32,343 nucleotides of DNA from Nitrososphaerota archaeon (GCA_028866945.1 JAGWHE010000012.1:1-32343); one strand, 5' to 3'; shown: positions 15,192 to 22,100, counted from the first letter of the stretch. The notes: generated by a model not told the origin, from the letters alone. Numbers and translations: made by a program.

Positions 15192-15695
15192 TTGGTGACA
15201 TTCAGGCGGTCGAACCGCCAGTACGAGGCCATGGACGAGGCCGAGGTCTGGGCGTTCATCTCCTCCCTCACCAAGATGATCGTGACTTTCTCCATGCCTG
15301 ATGGGTATCCTCATGCTACCCCTGTCTGGTTCGTACTGCGTGAGGGCAAGATCTACTTCAGGTCCCAGATGAACAAGACGAAGTCCAGGCTCGCAGGGAA
15401 CGGGAAGGTTTGTTGCGTCTTCGAAGACGGAGAGAAGTACACCGAACAGAGAGGGTGCATCGTCTGGGGGGAGTGCAAACCCCTTGAGCCGGGACCGATC
15501 ACCGCGAACGTGGAGGCCCTGCTGGGGCAAAAGTACGGCGGCCTCAGGTGGGGAGCGGGCGACATGCCTTCATGGTGGATCAGCGATCGGACCAAAGACA
15601 CCAGAGTCTACTTCGAGATCACGCCTGCCAAGGTGTCGTCCTGGGACAATCGGAAGCTCTCGGCCATGAGCGAGCGTCCCAGCAGGCGCCCCTGA
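15192..15695 (+). CDS. PPOX-class split-barrel flavin/F420-binding protein
   Basis: A 167-residue protein of the pyridoxamine 5'-phosphate oxidase-like split beta-barrel family. IVTFSMPDGYPHATPVWFV (residues 30-48) and GKIYFRSQMNKTKSRLAGNGKVCCVFED, broken here as GKIYFRSQMNKTK and NGKVCCVFED, match the cofactor-binding barrel of PPOX-class F420- or FMN-dependent reductases. The C-terminal third ends in a Ser/Arg-rich tail. The TTG at 15192 has GGAG eight bases upstream; GTG at 15195 is also possible. Cofactor (FMN, F420 or haem) cannot be decided. It may reduce an unsaturated intermediate of the adjacent pathway or act in general redox defence. Confidence 0.8.
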   Translation: MVTFRRSNRQYEAMDEAEVWAFISSLTKMIVTFSMPDGYPHATPVWFVLREGKIYFRSQMNKTKSRLAGNGKVCCVFEDGEKYTEQRGCIVWGECKPLEPGPITANVEALLGQKYGGLRWGAGDMPSWWISDRTKDTRVYFEITPAKVSSWDNRKLSAMSERPSRRP

Positions 15696-15729
15696 CTTGC
15701 GAGTCAGTCGCCGGGGCGTATCGATGCAG

Positions 15730-15743
15730 GGCGTCAAAACGCC
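15730..15743. other. Short perfect hairpin before wHTH gene promoter
   Basis: GGCGT and ACGCC flank CAAA, forming a 5-bp stem three bases before the TATA-like box of the wHTH membrane gene. A regulator site or a weak terminator of the split-barrel gene. Confidence 0.3.
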
Positions 15744-15745
15744 AG

Positions 15746-15753
15746 TCTAATAT
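15746..15753 (+). promoter_or_regulatory. TATA-like box of wHTH membrane protein gene
   Basis: TCTAATAT is centred 30 bases before the TTG at 15780, giving a leader of about four bases. Confidence 0.5.
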
Positions 15754-15779
15754 GGCCGTTCATTAGCGCACCTGCGAAG

Positions 15780-16220
15780 TTGAGCACCGGAGGCAAGAAA
15801 GGCCCCGCCGACATACGTGGGAACACCCTCCGGGTCTATGTCTATCTCCTCCGCTCTGGGGCTTCTGAACTCAGGGACGTCCAGAGGGCCCTGGGCTTCT
15901 CCACCCCCTCTCTCGCTTCCTACCACCTCGGCAGGCTGGTGGAAGCGGGTTACGCGACCCAGGACGAGCACGGCAGGTACCTCGTGGTCCAGGGCGCCAC
16001 CAACGCCATACTCGACGGCTACACCAAGCTGGGAGGGGTGGTGGTGCCCCAGCTGCTCTTCTTCGCCATCATGTTCTCAGTGGTGATCGGGTTCTTCGCC
16101 TACATGTCTCTCATGTACGCCGCCTATGTCCCCCTGCTGGTGGGGGCTGCGGCCGTCATGGTCCTGGTCTTCTGGTATGAGACGGCCAGGGTATGGAGGC
16201 GCCTGGCTTCCTGGGCCTGA
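15780..16220 (+). CDS. Membrane-anchored winged-helix protein
   Basis: A 146-residue protein with two parts. Residues about 12-68 form a winged helix-turn-helix: NTLRVYVYLLRSGASELRDV is helix 1 and 2, FSTPSLASYHLGRLVEAG is the recognition helix, and YATQDEHGRYLV is the wing. Residues about 85-136 contain two transmembrane helices with a short loop. This pairing, ArsR-like DNA-binding domain plus two C-terminal helices, is common among uncharacterised archaeal regulators and suggests one that reads a membrane signal. TTG start near a TATA-like box. Its targets are unknown; the divergent or downstream surface protein gene is a candidate. Confidence 0.75.
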   Translation: MSTGGKKGPADIRGNTLRVYVYLLRSGASELRDVQRALGFSTPSLASYHLGRLVEAGYATQDEHGRYLVVQGATNAILDGYTKLGGVVVPQLLFFAIMFSVVIGFFAYMSLMYAAYVPLLVGAAAVMVLVFWYETARVWRRLASWA

Positions 16221-16268
16221 CCATGCCCACCAGATGAGACGGTTTTCAAAGGCGTTGAACAGGCTCCG

Positions 16269-16288
16269 GAGGGCCCCTCGCCCTCTTT
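16269..16288 (+). terminator. Hairpin terminator after wHTH gene
   Basis: GAGGGC and GCCCTC pair over 6 bp around CCCTC and are followed by TTT. It lies 48 bases after the wHTH stop and before the surface protein start. Confidence 0.45.
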
Positions 16289-16331
16289 CAATTCCCTAGG
16301 ATTATGCTCCCTGCCCCGACACCCGACGCCA

Positions 16332-17669
16332 ATGTCCGTAAAGAAAACGACCCTGCAATACGCAGCAATAGCTATCATCGTCTCCATAGGCATCGTCGCC
16401 GCCTCCTTCCTGTACATCGGCGTACCGATGTCCACAAACACCTCCAACAACTCATCTTCCAACTCCCAGGGTGGCCAGCTGGCGCCTCTCGCGATCAGAC
16501 TTACTGACCCGCCCCAGGTGCCTCCGCTGACATCATCCCTGAACGTCACCTACTCGTCACTATCCCTGCTCGTCGGCGAACCCAGCGGGACTCCAGGGAA
16601 GGTCAACACCACGCCGGTGACCGTAACCCCGACAGGGGGCTCGGCTTCCCTCGACCTGCTCAAGCTGCAGAACGTCTCGCAGACCATAGCAGTGGCTAAC
16701 CTCCCCAACGGCTCGGTGCTGTACTCCGTCACCCTCACGGTGACGAGCATCAAGATCAACGTGAACCACACAGTCTCGGCCGTCTCGCTCGCGACCGGAG
16801 GGACCTCATTCGAGGTCACCATCGCCCATCCATCGGCGTTCGGCTCTGGGGACTTCGCTCTCCTCCAGCTGAACCCGGTCGTGGTAGACACCCCTACAGG
16901 TTACCAGCTGATCCCCTCTTCGGTGGGGGTCATGGGACACGAGGAAGGCTCTGACGAGGTGGGACAACAGCACCAGCTCACCCACTCGGAGAACGACGCC
17001 CTCGGCAGCGCCAAAGGCAATGTGTCCGCAAGCATCACCGCTTTGTCGGTGAGCGCCAACGTCACCACCTTCACCGTCCTGGTGAACAACTCGGCCAACA
17101 TCCCGATAAGCCTCGTCGGCCTAGGGTTGCATGGCAATTTCACCGTGCTCGGGAATGCGTGCACGACGTCCGGCGGCCAGCAGCCAGGCGAAGGCGACTC
17201 GAACTCCACCCAGACCTCTGACTCGAACTCCACCCATACATCTGACTTGAACACCAACCAGACCTCCAACTCCGCCGCCTGCGAGCTACCGACTCACATG
17301 GACGAACTTGTCTTCGTACCTGTGATGCCGAGCTCGACTACCACCACGACCACCTCGACAAGCACAAGCACAACTGCCTCGTCCTCCTGCGCCACCGGCC
17401 AGCTCTCGCTGTCCAACGGCCAAGGGGAGGACTCGGGCTTCCACCAGCTCTCCATAGGTCCGGGGCAGTGCGTCCGGTTCACCTTTGTGGGCAAGCTGAC
17501 TTTCGGTGACGCCAACTTCACCCTGGTGCCTTCGACGGCGCCAGGCCAGGTCTACATCCTTCACGTGATAGCTTCCAATGGGGCAAACCAGCTAGTAAGC
17601 TGTGCTCTCCCCTTGGGGACTGCGAGCTGCACGGTCCAGAATCAGCAACAGAACTCACAGGACTCGTGA
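16332..17669 (+). CDS. Anchored surface protein, Ser/Thr-rich, DUF4382-like N half
   Basis: A 445-residue protein outside the cell. An N-terminal hydrophobic helix (about residues 9-31) would anchor it. After a Ser/Asn linker, residues about 52-190 (IRLTDPP, VTYSSLSLLVGEPSG, LDLLKLQN, VANLPNGSVLYSVTLTV) resemble the DUF4382 beta-sandwich. The middle is rich in His, Glu and Ser. From residue 289 three 8-residue repeats of the type DSNSTQTS follow, then a poly-Thr/Ser stretch near 337-355, and a final beta-rich domain with four Cys and IGPGQCVRFTF. Many N-x-S/T sites suggest heavy glycosylation. ATG start; weak AT-rich box near 16300. Function unknown; cell-envelope or adhesion role is an inference. 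Confidence 0.8.
   Translation: MSVKKTTLQYAAIAIIVSIGIVAASFLYIGVPMSTNTSNNSSSNSQGGQLAPLAIRLTDPPQVPPLTSSLNVTYSSLSLLVGEPSGTPGKVNTTPVTVTPTGGSASLDLLKLQNVSQTIAVANLPNGSVLYSVTLTVTSIKINVNHTVSAVSLATGGTSFEVTIAHPSAFGSGDFALLQLNPVVVDTPTGYQLIPSSVGVMGHEEGSDEVGQQHQLTHSENDALGSAKGNVSASITALSVSANVTTFTVLVNNSANIPISLVGLGLHGNFTVLGNACTTSGGQQPGEGDSNSTQTSDSNSTHTSDLNTNQTSNSAACELPTHMDELVFVPVMPSSTTTTTTSTSTSTTASSSCATGQLSLSNGQGEDSGFHQLSIGPGQCVRFTFVGKLTFGDANFTLVPSTAPGQVYILHVIASNGANQLVSCALPLGTASCTVQNQQQNSQDS
17196..17267 (+). repeat. Three 24-bp tandem repeats inside surface protein gene
   Basis: Units begin at 17196, 17220 and 17244. The first two differ at only a few bases; the third is more diverged. They encode DSNSTQTS, DSNSTHTS and DLNTNQTS, each bearing an N-x-S/T glycosylation-type site. 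Confidence 0.85.
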
Positions 17670-17672
17670 TCT

Positions 17673-17707
17673 GCGCCTAGTAGGCGCGGGTCACAAGCCT
17701 CCCTTTT
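17673..17707 (+). terminator. Hairpin and T-tract after surface protein gene
   Basis: GCGCCTA and TAGGCGC form a near-continuous inverted repeat (17673-17687) three bases after the stop, and a T5 run follows at 17703-17707. A T-run terminator is the usual archaeal signal. Confidence 0.5.
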
Positions 17708-17711
17708 TCAG

Positions 17712-17725
17712 TCGGAATATTCCGA
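17712..17725. repeat. 14-bp perfect palindrome between convergent genes
   Basis: TCGGAATATTCCGA reads the same on both strands and lies between the surface protein terminator and the end of the small leftward gene. No function is evident. Confidence 0.6.
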
Positions 17726-17735
17726 AGTGTAGGGC

Positions 17736-17885
17736 CTAGTCGTCTTTTCGTTTGACGGTTTCCTCTGTCTTCTTGACCCCTTTCTTCCCGAGGTCGACCC
17801 CCTTCTCGCCGGCCTCCTTCCCCACCTCGGCCGTCTTCTTCGCGGCCTCTTCCGTCTTGTCTTTCATCTTCTTCAGGAATGACAT
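17736..17885 (-). CDS. Small Lys/Glu-rich amphipathic protein (49 aa)
   Basis: An ORF of 49 residues. The product begins MSFLKKMKDKTEEAAKKTAE and continues with alternating Lys, Glu, Gly and Val, predicting one long amphipathic helix like LEA or small archaeal stress proteins. A TTTTTAGA box is centred exactly 26.5 bases before the ATG, strong evidence that the ORF is expressed as a leaderless mRNA. It converges with the surface protein gene. Function unknown; membrane- or nucleic-acid-associated stress protection is possible. Confidence 0.72.
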   Translation of the reverse strand: MSFLKKMKDKTEEAAKKTAEVGKEAGEKGVDLGKKGVKKTEETVKRKDD

Positions 17886-17907
17886 GGCCACGACGAACCC
17901 TCAACGG

Positions 17908-17915
17908 TCTAAAAA
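17908..17915 (-). promoter_or_regulatory. TATA box of 49-aa protein gene
   Basis: TTTTTAGA on the minus strand, centred 26.5 bases before the ATG at 17885. Confidence 0.65.
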
Positions 17916-18016
17916 CGGTTTCCCGAAGCCCTTCCCGCCCCGGATCGGCGCGTCGCCCGTCCCTATCTCACTCTGGCCACGGCGCCGCTTTTGCTCCGTC
18001 TTCAGGCAGGGTCGTC

Positions 18017-19039
18017 CTATTCCCGCCCTATGACCGGCCTTTCAGGCCTGCACTTCATGCACGCCACGGCCTGGAAGTCCCTCACCGCCTCAGCGAGGGC
18101 GCTCCTCAGGTAGTACCTCCCCTTCTTCCCTTCGTTGAACACCACGGCTTCGGTGAACCGCTCCTCCGAGAGCTCCCGGCAGAGAGCCCTGTGGGCCCTG
18201 GGTGGCTTCGAGCCGGTGGTGACGATCACGCCTTCCGCCCTCAGCTTGACCTGCCTGAACTCTCTGATGTTGCGAATCTCTCCTGCCGGCTCCGACTCCC
18301 CGGCCTGGCTGGCGCTCACGGCAGCAGGTGGAGCGACCCTCTGATTCAATGATTTGCCTGCGACCCCGTAGGGGCCTGCGATATCTGCGCGGTTCACCCA
18401 ATTCTCCTGGGTCCAGCAGAGGATGCCGTGGAGCCTGACGCCGCTCAGCGGCGTCGGCAGGTCAGCCAAGTTCGACCGCAACTCGGAAAACTGGGTCCTG
18501 TTGCTGACCAGGTCAGCGCGTGCCGAGTCGAGGCACTCAAGGGCCATCTGGAGCAGCTCCCCCTTCGAGAAGGAATTTCCGAAATCGTTGCCCGTCATGA
18601 ACCTCACGACGTGCGGGTCGAGCACTGGGATCAGGTGCGGCCTCTTCAGGTGCAGGACAGTTGTGCACTGCGCCAACGTGGTGCCCGGGAGCGAGAGGAA
18701 CGAGGAGAAGAGCAGGCCGAGTCCGGACTTGACCTCCTTCCAGCGGCTGCCTTCGACTTCGCCGAGCTCGACGTCTCTCGTGGCAGCCAGCCGCTCCTGG
18801 AGCTCGGGGCTGTGGGTAATCCTCCCCCTGTCCAGGGAGCTCAGGCGGGCGCGCATGTTGTTGGCCGCTTCCACGTCTTCCGCCGCTATTCTGTCGGTGA
18901 TGTTTTGGTGGTCGTCGTACCCCCCTCTGTAGTCCTTGTCCCTGTACACCTCCACCTCGCAGTACTCCCTGACCCGCTCCTCCGCCCTCGCGAAAACGGC
19001 ACCGTTTGCTAGCGTTATCACTGCCACGAGATTGACCAC
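18017..19039 (-). CDS. DUF6308-like protein with C-terminal extension
   Basis: A 340-residue soluble protein. Residues about 35-215 resemble DUF6308: YRGGYDDHQNITDRIAAEDV near residue 37, KRPHLIPVLDPHVVRFM near residue 132, and LHGILCWTQEN near residue 203. That domain is known mainly from actinobacteria and has no firm function. Residues about 250-340 form a second unit with basic and aromatic residues (IREFRQVKLRAEGVIVTTGS, AVACMKCRPERP) that I do not recognise. The GTG start is fixed by a CAATTATG box exactly 26.5 bases upstream that lies in the end of the DUF998 gene. Only 7 bases separate it from that gene. Family call is from memory and moderate. Confidence 0.68.
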   Translation of the reverse strand: MVNLVAVITLANGAVFARAEERVREYCEVEVYRDKDYRGGYDDHQNITDRIAAEDVEAANNMRARLSSLDRGRITHSPELQERLAATRDVELGEVEGSRWKEVKSGLGLLFSSFLSLPGTTLAQCTTVLHLKRPHLIPVLDPHVVRFMTGNDFGNSFSKGELLQMALECLDSARADLVSNRTQFSELRSNLADLPTPLSGVRLHGILCWTQENWVNRADIAGPYGVAGKSLNQRVAPPAAVSASQAGESEPAGEIRNIREFRQVKLRAEGVIVTTGSKPPRAHRALCRELSEERFTEAVVFNEGKKGRYYLRSALAEAVRDFQAVACMKCRPERPVIGRE

Positions 19040-19046
19040 TGTAGGG

Positions 19047-19715
19047 TCAGGGCGCCGGCTTCATAATTGGCTTTTCCAGCATCACTGCCGACACCACGGC
19101 CACCCACAGGAGGAGCGACCCGAGGAACAGCCTCTCCGTCAGCCCGCCGTAGCTGGCGGCGACCCCGGGGACCAACCCTCCGAGCAACTCAGCCGCGCAG
19201 AGCGCCGCCGTGAGGTACGCCAGGGGGACTGCGACCCCTCTTGCCTTCCCCAGCGTCCTGTTCCCTGCCATCCCGAGGGAGAAGTAGAGGGCGCCGAACG
19301 CCCCTCCCAGGAACGCGGCGACCGCAACGACGAGATGAACCACTCCATGCCAGGAGACGGGGGCCGGGGGCACGTCTGTGGGGAACGCGGCGAGGAGGAG
19401 TGCTCCCACGGACCACACCGCGAAGAGCCACGACCCTCTCCTGAGCCTGCGGCTCGCCACATCACCGCTGTTGGCCGCCAGCATCAAGGCGAAGAGGAAG
19501 CACAGGGATAGGATCCCCCGATTGATGAAGTTCAGGGTCATTACGTACCCATAGGGCCCCACCGCGAGGTCGCTCTCGGCCTGGCTGACCGGGCTGTAGT
19601 GAGGCGGCAGCGACTGCGCCACTGCGTCCAGGGCAGCGTAAAGCAGGACTCCAGCCAGGGCGACCGCGAACAGGAACCGCGAGCGGTTCACCTGATCGTT
19701 CTCGTCGGTGTCCAT
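19047..19715 (-). CDS. DUF998 family membrane protein
   Basis: A 222-residue integral membrane protein with about six helices. The loop after helix 1 reads YSPVSQAESDLAVGPYGYVM, the characteristic DUF998 motif, followed by FINRGILSLCF. A WHGVVHLVVAVAAFLGGAFG helix near residue 122 carries the conserved His. I chose the ATG at 19715 because the CTTATGAT box at 19751-19758 places the transcript start near 19728; a TTG at 19751 would add 12 residues but falls at the promoter. Function of the family is unknown. It is divergent from the cupin gene. Confidence 0.82.
   Translation of the reverse strand: MDTDENDQVNRSRFLFAVALAGVLLYAALDAVAQSLPPHYSPVSQAESDLAVGPYGYVMTLNFINRGILSLCFLFALMLAANSGDVASRRLRRGSWLFAVWSVGALLLAAFPTDVPPAPVSWHGVVHLVVAVAAFLGGAFGALYFSLGMAGNRTLGKARGVAVPLAYLTAALCAAELLGGLVPGVAASYGGLTERLFLGSLLLWVAVVSAVMLEKPIMKPAP
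19062..19069 (-). promoter_or_regulatory. TATA box of DUF6308-like gene, inside upstream gene
   Basis: CAATTATG on the minus strand, centred 26.5 bases before the GTG at 19039 and within the last codons of the DUF998 gene. Confidence 0.6.
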
Positions 19716-19750
19716 GGGCGCTCGGGGGGGTCGACTCGGCCCCGGGAGCA

Positions 19751-19758
19751 ATCATAAG
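19751..19758 (-). promoter_or_regulatory. TATA-like box of DUF998 gene
   Basis: CTTATGAT on the minus strand, placing a start about 13 bases upstream of the ATG at 19715. Confidence 0.45.
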
Positions 19759-19792
19759 GGTTTGGACCGGTCAGCCGGCGGATCGGCGTTCA

Positions 19793-19800
19793 TCTTAAAG
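19793..19800 (+). promoter_or_regulatory. TATA box of cupin gene
   Basis: TCTTAAAG is centred 28.5 bases before the TTG at 19825. An AGGAG box also lies 6-7 bases before that TTG. Confidence 0.6.
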
Positions 19801-19824
19801 CGGGTCGACTTCCAGGAGCGCGCG

Positions 19825-20199
19825 TTGTCGGTCAAGCCTGCTGGCAGAGTGAAACCCCAGAGAGTGGAGAGGGCGGTCAAGACGGAGATCGAGTGGCTGG
19901 TGGACAGGCACGACGGGGCCCCGAACTTCGAGATGCGGAGGTTCAAGATCAGGCCAGGAGGAAGCATTCCGAAGCACCACCACCCTGACATAGAGCACGA
20001 GCAATACGTCCTCAAGGGAAAGTACAGGGTGGGGATCGGGGGCAGGGTCCACGCCGTGAAGGCCGGGGACTCGATCTACATCCCCGAAGGGACCACTCAC
20101 TGGTACAAGAACACAGGAAAGGTGACCGCCGAGTTCCTCTGCATCATCCCGAAGAAGGACAAGTACGAGACGCTCTACGAGGGAGAAGCCGGCGCCTAG
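19825..20199 (+). CDS. Cupin domain protein
   Basis: A 124-residue single-domain cupin. Motif 1 is GGSIPKHHHPDIEHEQYVLKG, given here as SIPKHHHP and EHEQYVLKG, with three His and a Glu suited to bind a divalent metal; motif 2 is GDSIYIPEGTTHWYKN with the fourth His. The N-terminal segment (VKTEIEWLVDRHDGAPNFEMRRF) is typical of archaeal cupins that bind small organic ligands. Start chosen at the TTG 19825, supported by both TATA box and AGGAG. The role may be isomerase, dioxygenase or sensor; sequence does not decide. Confidence 0.85.
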   Translation: MSVKPAGRVKPQRVERAVKTEIEWLVDRHDGAPNFEMRRFKIRPGGSIPKHHHPDIEHEQYVLKGKYRVGIGGRVHAVKAGDSIYIPEGTTHWYKNTGKVTAEFLCIIPKKDKYETLYEGEAGA

Positions 20200-20208
20200 A
20201 CGCGCGGT

Positions 20209-20388
20209 CTACTCCGGCTGCTGCTTGGACCCTATCTGAACGAGCTGGAACTGCGCCTGGTACCTCTTCCCGTTGATCTCGACCTTCTGAGATGCCCAGT
20301 ATCCCACCGAGCCGGTCTTGAACTTCTTCTCCGGCAGGCCGACTTCGGCCACCTTCTGCGACCCTTCGTAGAGCTCAATTCGAGGCAT
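20209..20388 (-). CDS. Small conserved-looking protein (59 aa)
   Basis: A 59-residue soluble protein, MPRIELYEGSQKVAEVGLPE at the N terminus, beta-rich and ending in QLVQIGSKQQPE. The pattern of short strands with a YWASQKVEINGKRYQAQF stretch suggests a small barrel. A CTTAACTA box lies 26.5 bases before the ATG, which supports expression and rules out the longer frame to 20631. It converges with the cupin gene (9 bases apart) and is divergent from the methyltransferase. No function can be given. Confidence 0.72.
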   Translation of the reverse strand: MPRIELYEGSQKVAEVGLPEKKFKTGSVGYWASQKVEINGKRYQAQFQLVQIGSKQQPE

Positions 20389-20410
20389 GACCGCACGCCG
20401 GGGGCGACGA

Positions 20411-20418
20411 TAGTTAAG
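20411..20418 (-). promoter_or_regulatory. TATA box of 59-aa protein gene
   Basis: CTTAACTA on the minus strand, centred 26.5 bases before the ATG at 20388. Confidence 0.65.
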
Positions 20419-20501
20419 GGTGCCCGTCCTGCGAAGGCAACGCCACCGGAAATCATTGGTACGGGACGCCGCCCAGGCACCTGCGCGCCGCGGCAAAACG
20501 G

Positions 20502-20509
20502 TCAAATCT
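20502..20509 (+). promoter_or_regulatory. TATA box of lysine methyltransferase operon
   Basis: TCAAATCT is centred 25.5 bases before the GTG at 20531, excluding the longer frame from 20420. Confidence 0.6.
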
Positions 20510-20530
20510 GGCGCGGAGCGGATTCCCATC

Positions 20531-21073
20531 GTGGACACGGCCGCCTTCGGACTTGCTCTCATGGTCATCGGCGTATTCTTGGGCGTGTTCCTTCTCGGCA
20601 CGGCTGCGATCGGCGCCGGATGGGAGCCCACCTCCCGCAGGAAGGTCAGGCGGATGCTGGAGCTCTCGGGGGCGGGGCCCTCTGACGTGGTCTACGACCT
20701 CGGCTCCGGGGACGGCAGGGTGGTCATCGAAGCCGCCCGGTCGTGCAACGCGACGGCCGTCGGGGTGGAAGCAGACCCGGCCAGGGTCCTCTATTCGAGG
20801 CTCGCCGTGTCCCTGAACAGCCTTGGCGGGAGGGTCAGGATTGTCTGGGGCAACTTCTTTCACGTGGACTTGAGCGAGGCGACCGTGGTCACCCTCTTCC
20901 TCACGCAAGGGGCCAACCAGAGGCTGAAGCCGAAGCTGCTCTCGGAGCTCAGGCCCGGGACCAGGGTCGTGTCATATGTATGGACCTTCGAAGGATGGGC
21001 ACCCAAGTCCGCCGACAGGGAGAACGAGCTCACACTCTATGTCGTCCCCGATCGGCCTGGAGGGTCGCCTTGA
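20531..21073 (+). CDS. Membrane-anchored aKMT/FAM173-like protein lysine methyltransferase
   Basis: A 180-residue class I SAM-dependent methyltransferase with one N-terminal transmembrane helix (residues about 5-28). SAM motif I is VYDLGSGDGRV (54-64) and the acidic post-I segment is AVGVEAD (76-82). The stretch GNFFHVDLSEATVVTLFL (107-124) followed by LKPKLLSELRPGTRVVS matches the archaeal lysine methyltransferase aKMT of Sulfolobus and the eukaryotic FAM173 proteins (ATPSCKMT, ANTKMT), which also have an N-terminal membrane segment and methylate lysines of membrane proteins. Soluble aKMT lacks that helix. The last four bases overlap the SET gene start, so the two are translated together. 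Lysine methylation of membrane or membrane-near proteins is the likely job. Confidence 0.8.
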   Translation: MDTAAFGLALMVIGVFLGVFLLGTAAIGAGWEPTSRRKVRRMLELSGAGPSDVVYDLGSGDGRVVIEAARSCNATAVGVEADPARVLYSRLAVSLNSLGGRVRIVWGNFFHVDLSEATVVTLFLTQGANQRLKPKLLSELRPGTRVVSYVWTFEGWAPKSADRENELTLYVVPDRPGGSP

Positions 21074-21600
21074 GGCGGGCTCCCGTCTTCATTGGAGACG
21101 CCGGCCCGAAGGGCAAGGGGGTCTTCGCCGCAGCTCCGATGAGGCGGTCGACCAGAGTCGCGTCTTTTCGAGGCAGACCAAGATGGATCTGGGAAATCCC
21201 GGAGGCTATCTGGCCATACACCGTCCAGGTGGACTACGACAGGTACGTCATCCCGAGGAAGGGCGGCGTCGTCTGGTTCTTCAACCACTCCTGTGAACCG
21301 AACTGCGTCATCTCGGGGGACGGCATCAAAACGGAAAGGAACGTCGAACGAGGGGAGGAGCTCACCTTCGACTACTCCACCGACGTCGACTGGCCGGGGT
21401 TCGCCATGAAGTGCAGCTGCGGGAGCAGGAGCTGCAGGGGCGTCGTCAGGGCCTACAGGTTCCTTCCGCCAGAGCTCAAGCTCAGGTACGGGAACAGGGT
21501 CGCCCCGTTCATACTGAAGGAATACCCTCAGAAGCAGGGGGCGGCGCGCTCTGGGCCTGCAGCGCCTGCTGGGCGGCGAGCTGCTCCTCGATCGCCCTGA
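21070..21600 (+). CDS. SET domain protein (protein lysine methyltransferase)
   Basis: A 176-residue single-domain SET protein. GKGVFAAAPM (15-24) begins the SET domain, FNHSCEPNC (71-79) and GEELTFDYS (95-103) form the SAM and substrate site with the pseudoknot, and CSCGSRSCRG (115-124) is the post-SET zinc-binding triad. All hallmark residues are present. The TTG start overlaps the stop of the aKMT-like gene by four bases (TTGA). After residue 150 the tail becomes Ala/Pro/Arg-rich and runs 92 bases into the convergent coiled-coil gene, so the natural end may be shorter. SET proteins are patchily found in archaea, and a known example methylates chromatin protein MC1-alpha in Methanosarcina. 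Confidence 0.85.
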   Translation: MRRAPVFIGDAGPKGKGVFAAAPMRRSTRVASFRGRPRWIWEIPEAIWPYTVQVDYDRYVIPRKGGVVWFFNHSCEPNCVISGDGIKTERNVERGEELTFDYSTDVDWPGFAMKCSCGSRSCRGVVRAYRFLPPELKLRYGNRVAPFILKEYPQKQGAARSGPAAPAGRRAAPRSP

Positions 21601-22078
21601 CCCTCCTCCCCAGCTCCTCCATGGACTTGCTCAGCTCCGCAATCACTGACAGCAGCTTCTGTTCCTGAGCCTCCTCCGTGGTCTGGATCTTGAATGACTT
21701 TGGCAGCCTCGCTTCTTTGATCATGAGGAGGACCAGCTGGTAGAGGCTCTGCTCCGTCCGCACCCGGTCTTCCTCGGCTGATTGGACCGTCCCCGAGTAC
21801 AGCTCCATCAGGCGCTCGAGGTCAGAGAACCTCCTGTCCTTGTACACCACCCTGTATTGGTACCCTGTGCCTATGGCGTTCGAATACGACCAGATCTCCG
21901 CCTTCCTGATCCTGTCGAACTGCGGGCCGTCCATGAGGTATTCGACGTCCCTTCCGGTGGTAGGGTTCTTCTCTGCCATGTTCGGCTTCAGCGAGCCGTT
22001 GTAGTAGGCGACGACGAAATCCTCCACCATCCTGTGCTTCATCGGCTCTCCGAAACCTGAATCGCCGGCTTCCATCAT
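21509..22078 (-). CDS. Coiled-coil protein of unknown function
   Basis: A 189-residue soluble protein. Residues about 14-100 form a mixed domain (VVAYYNGSLKPNMAEKN, DRIRKAEIWSYSNAIGTGYQ), residues about 105-125 a helix ending KEARLPKSFKI, and residues about 128-175 a coiled coil (KLLSVIAELSKSMEELGRRV, AIEEQLAAQQALQAQ). A CAATAAGG box lies 26.5 bases before the first of two ATG codons. The last 92 bases overlap the SET gene in antisense. No family recognised. Confidence 0.72.
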   Translation of the reverse strand: MMEAGDSGFGEPMKHRMVEDFVVAYYNGSLKPNMAEKNPTTGRDVEYLMDGPQFDRIRKAEIWSYSNAIGTGYQYRVVYKDRRFSDLERLMELYSGTVQSAEEDRVRTEQSLYQLVLLMIKEARLPKSFKIQTTEEAQEQKLLSVIAELSKSMEELGRRVRAIEEQLAAQQALQAQSAPPPASEGIPSV

Positions 22079-22100
22079 CCCACCTGATACGTCCCTGACG

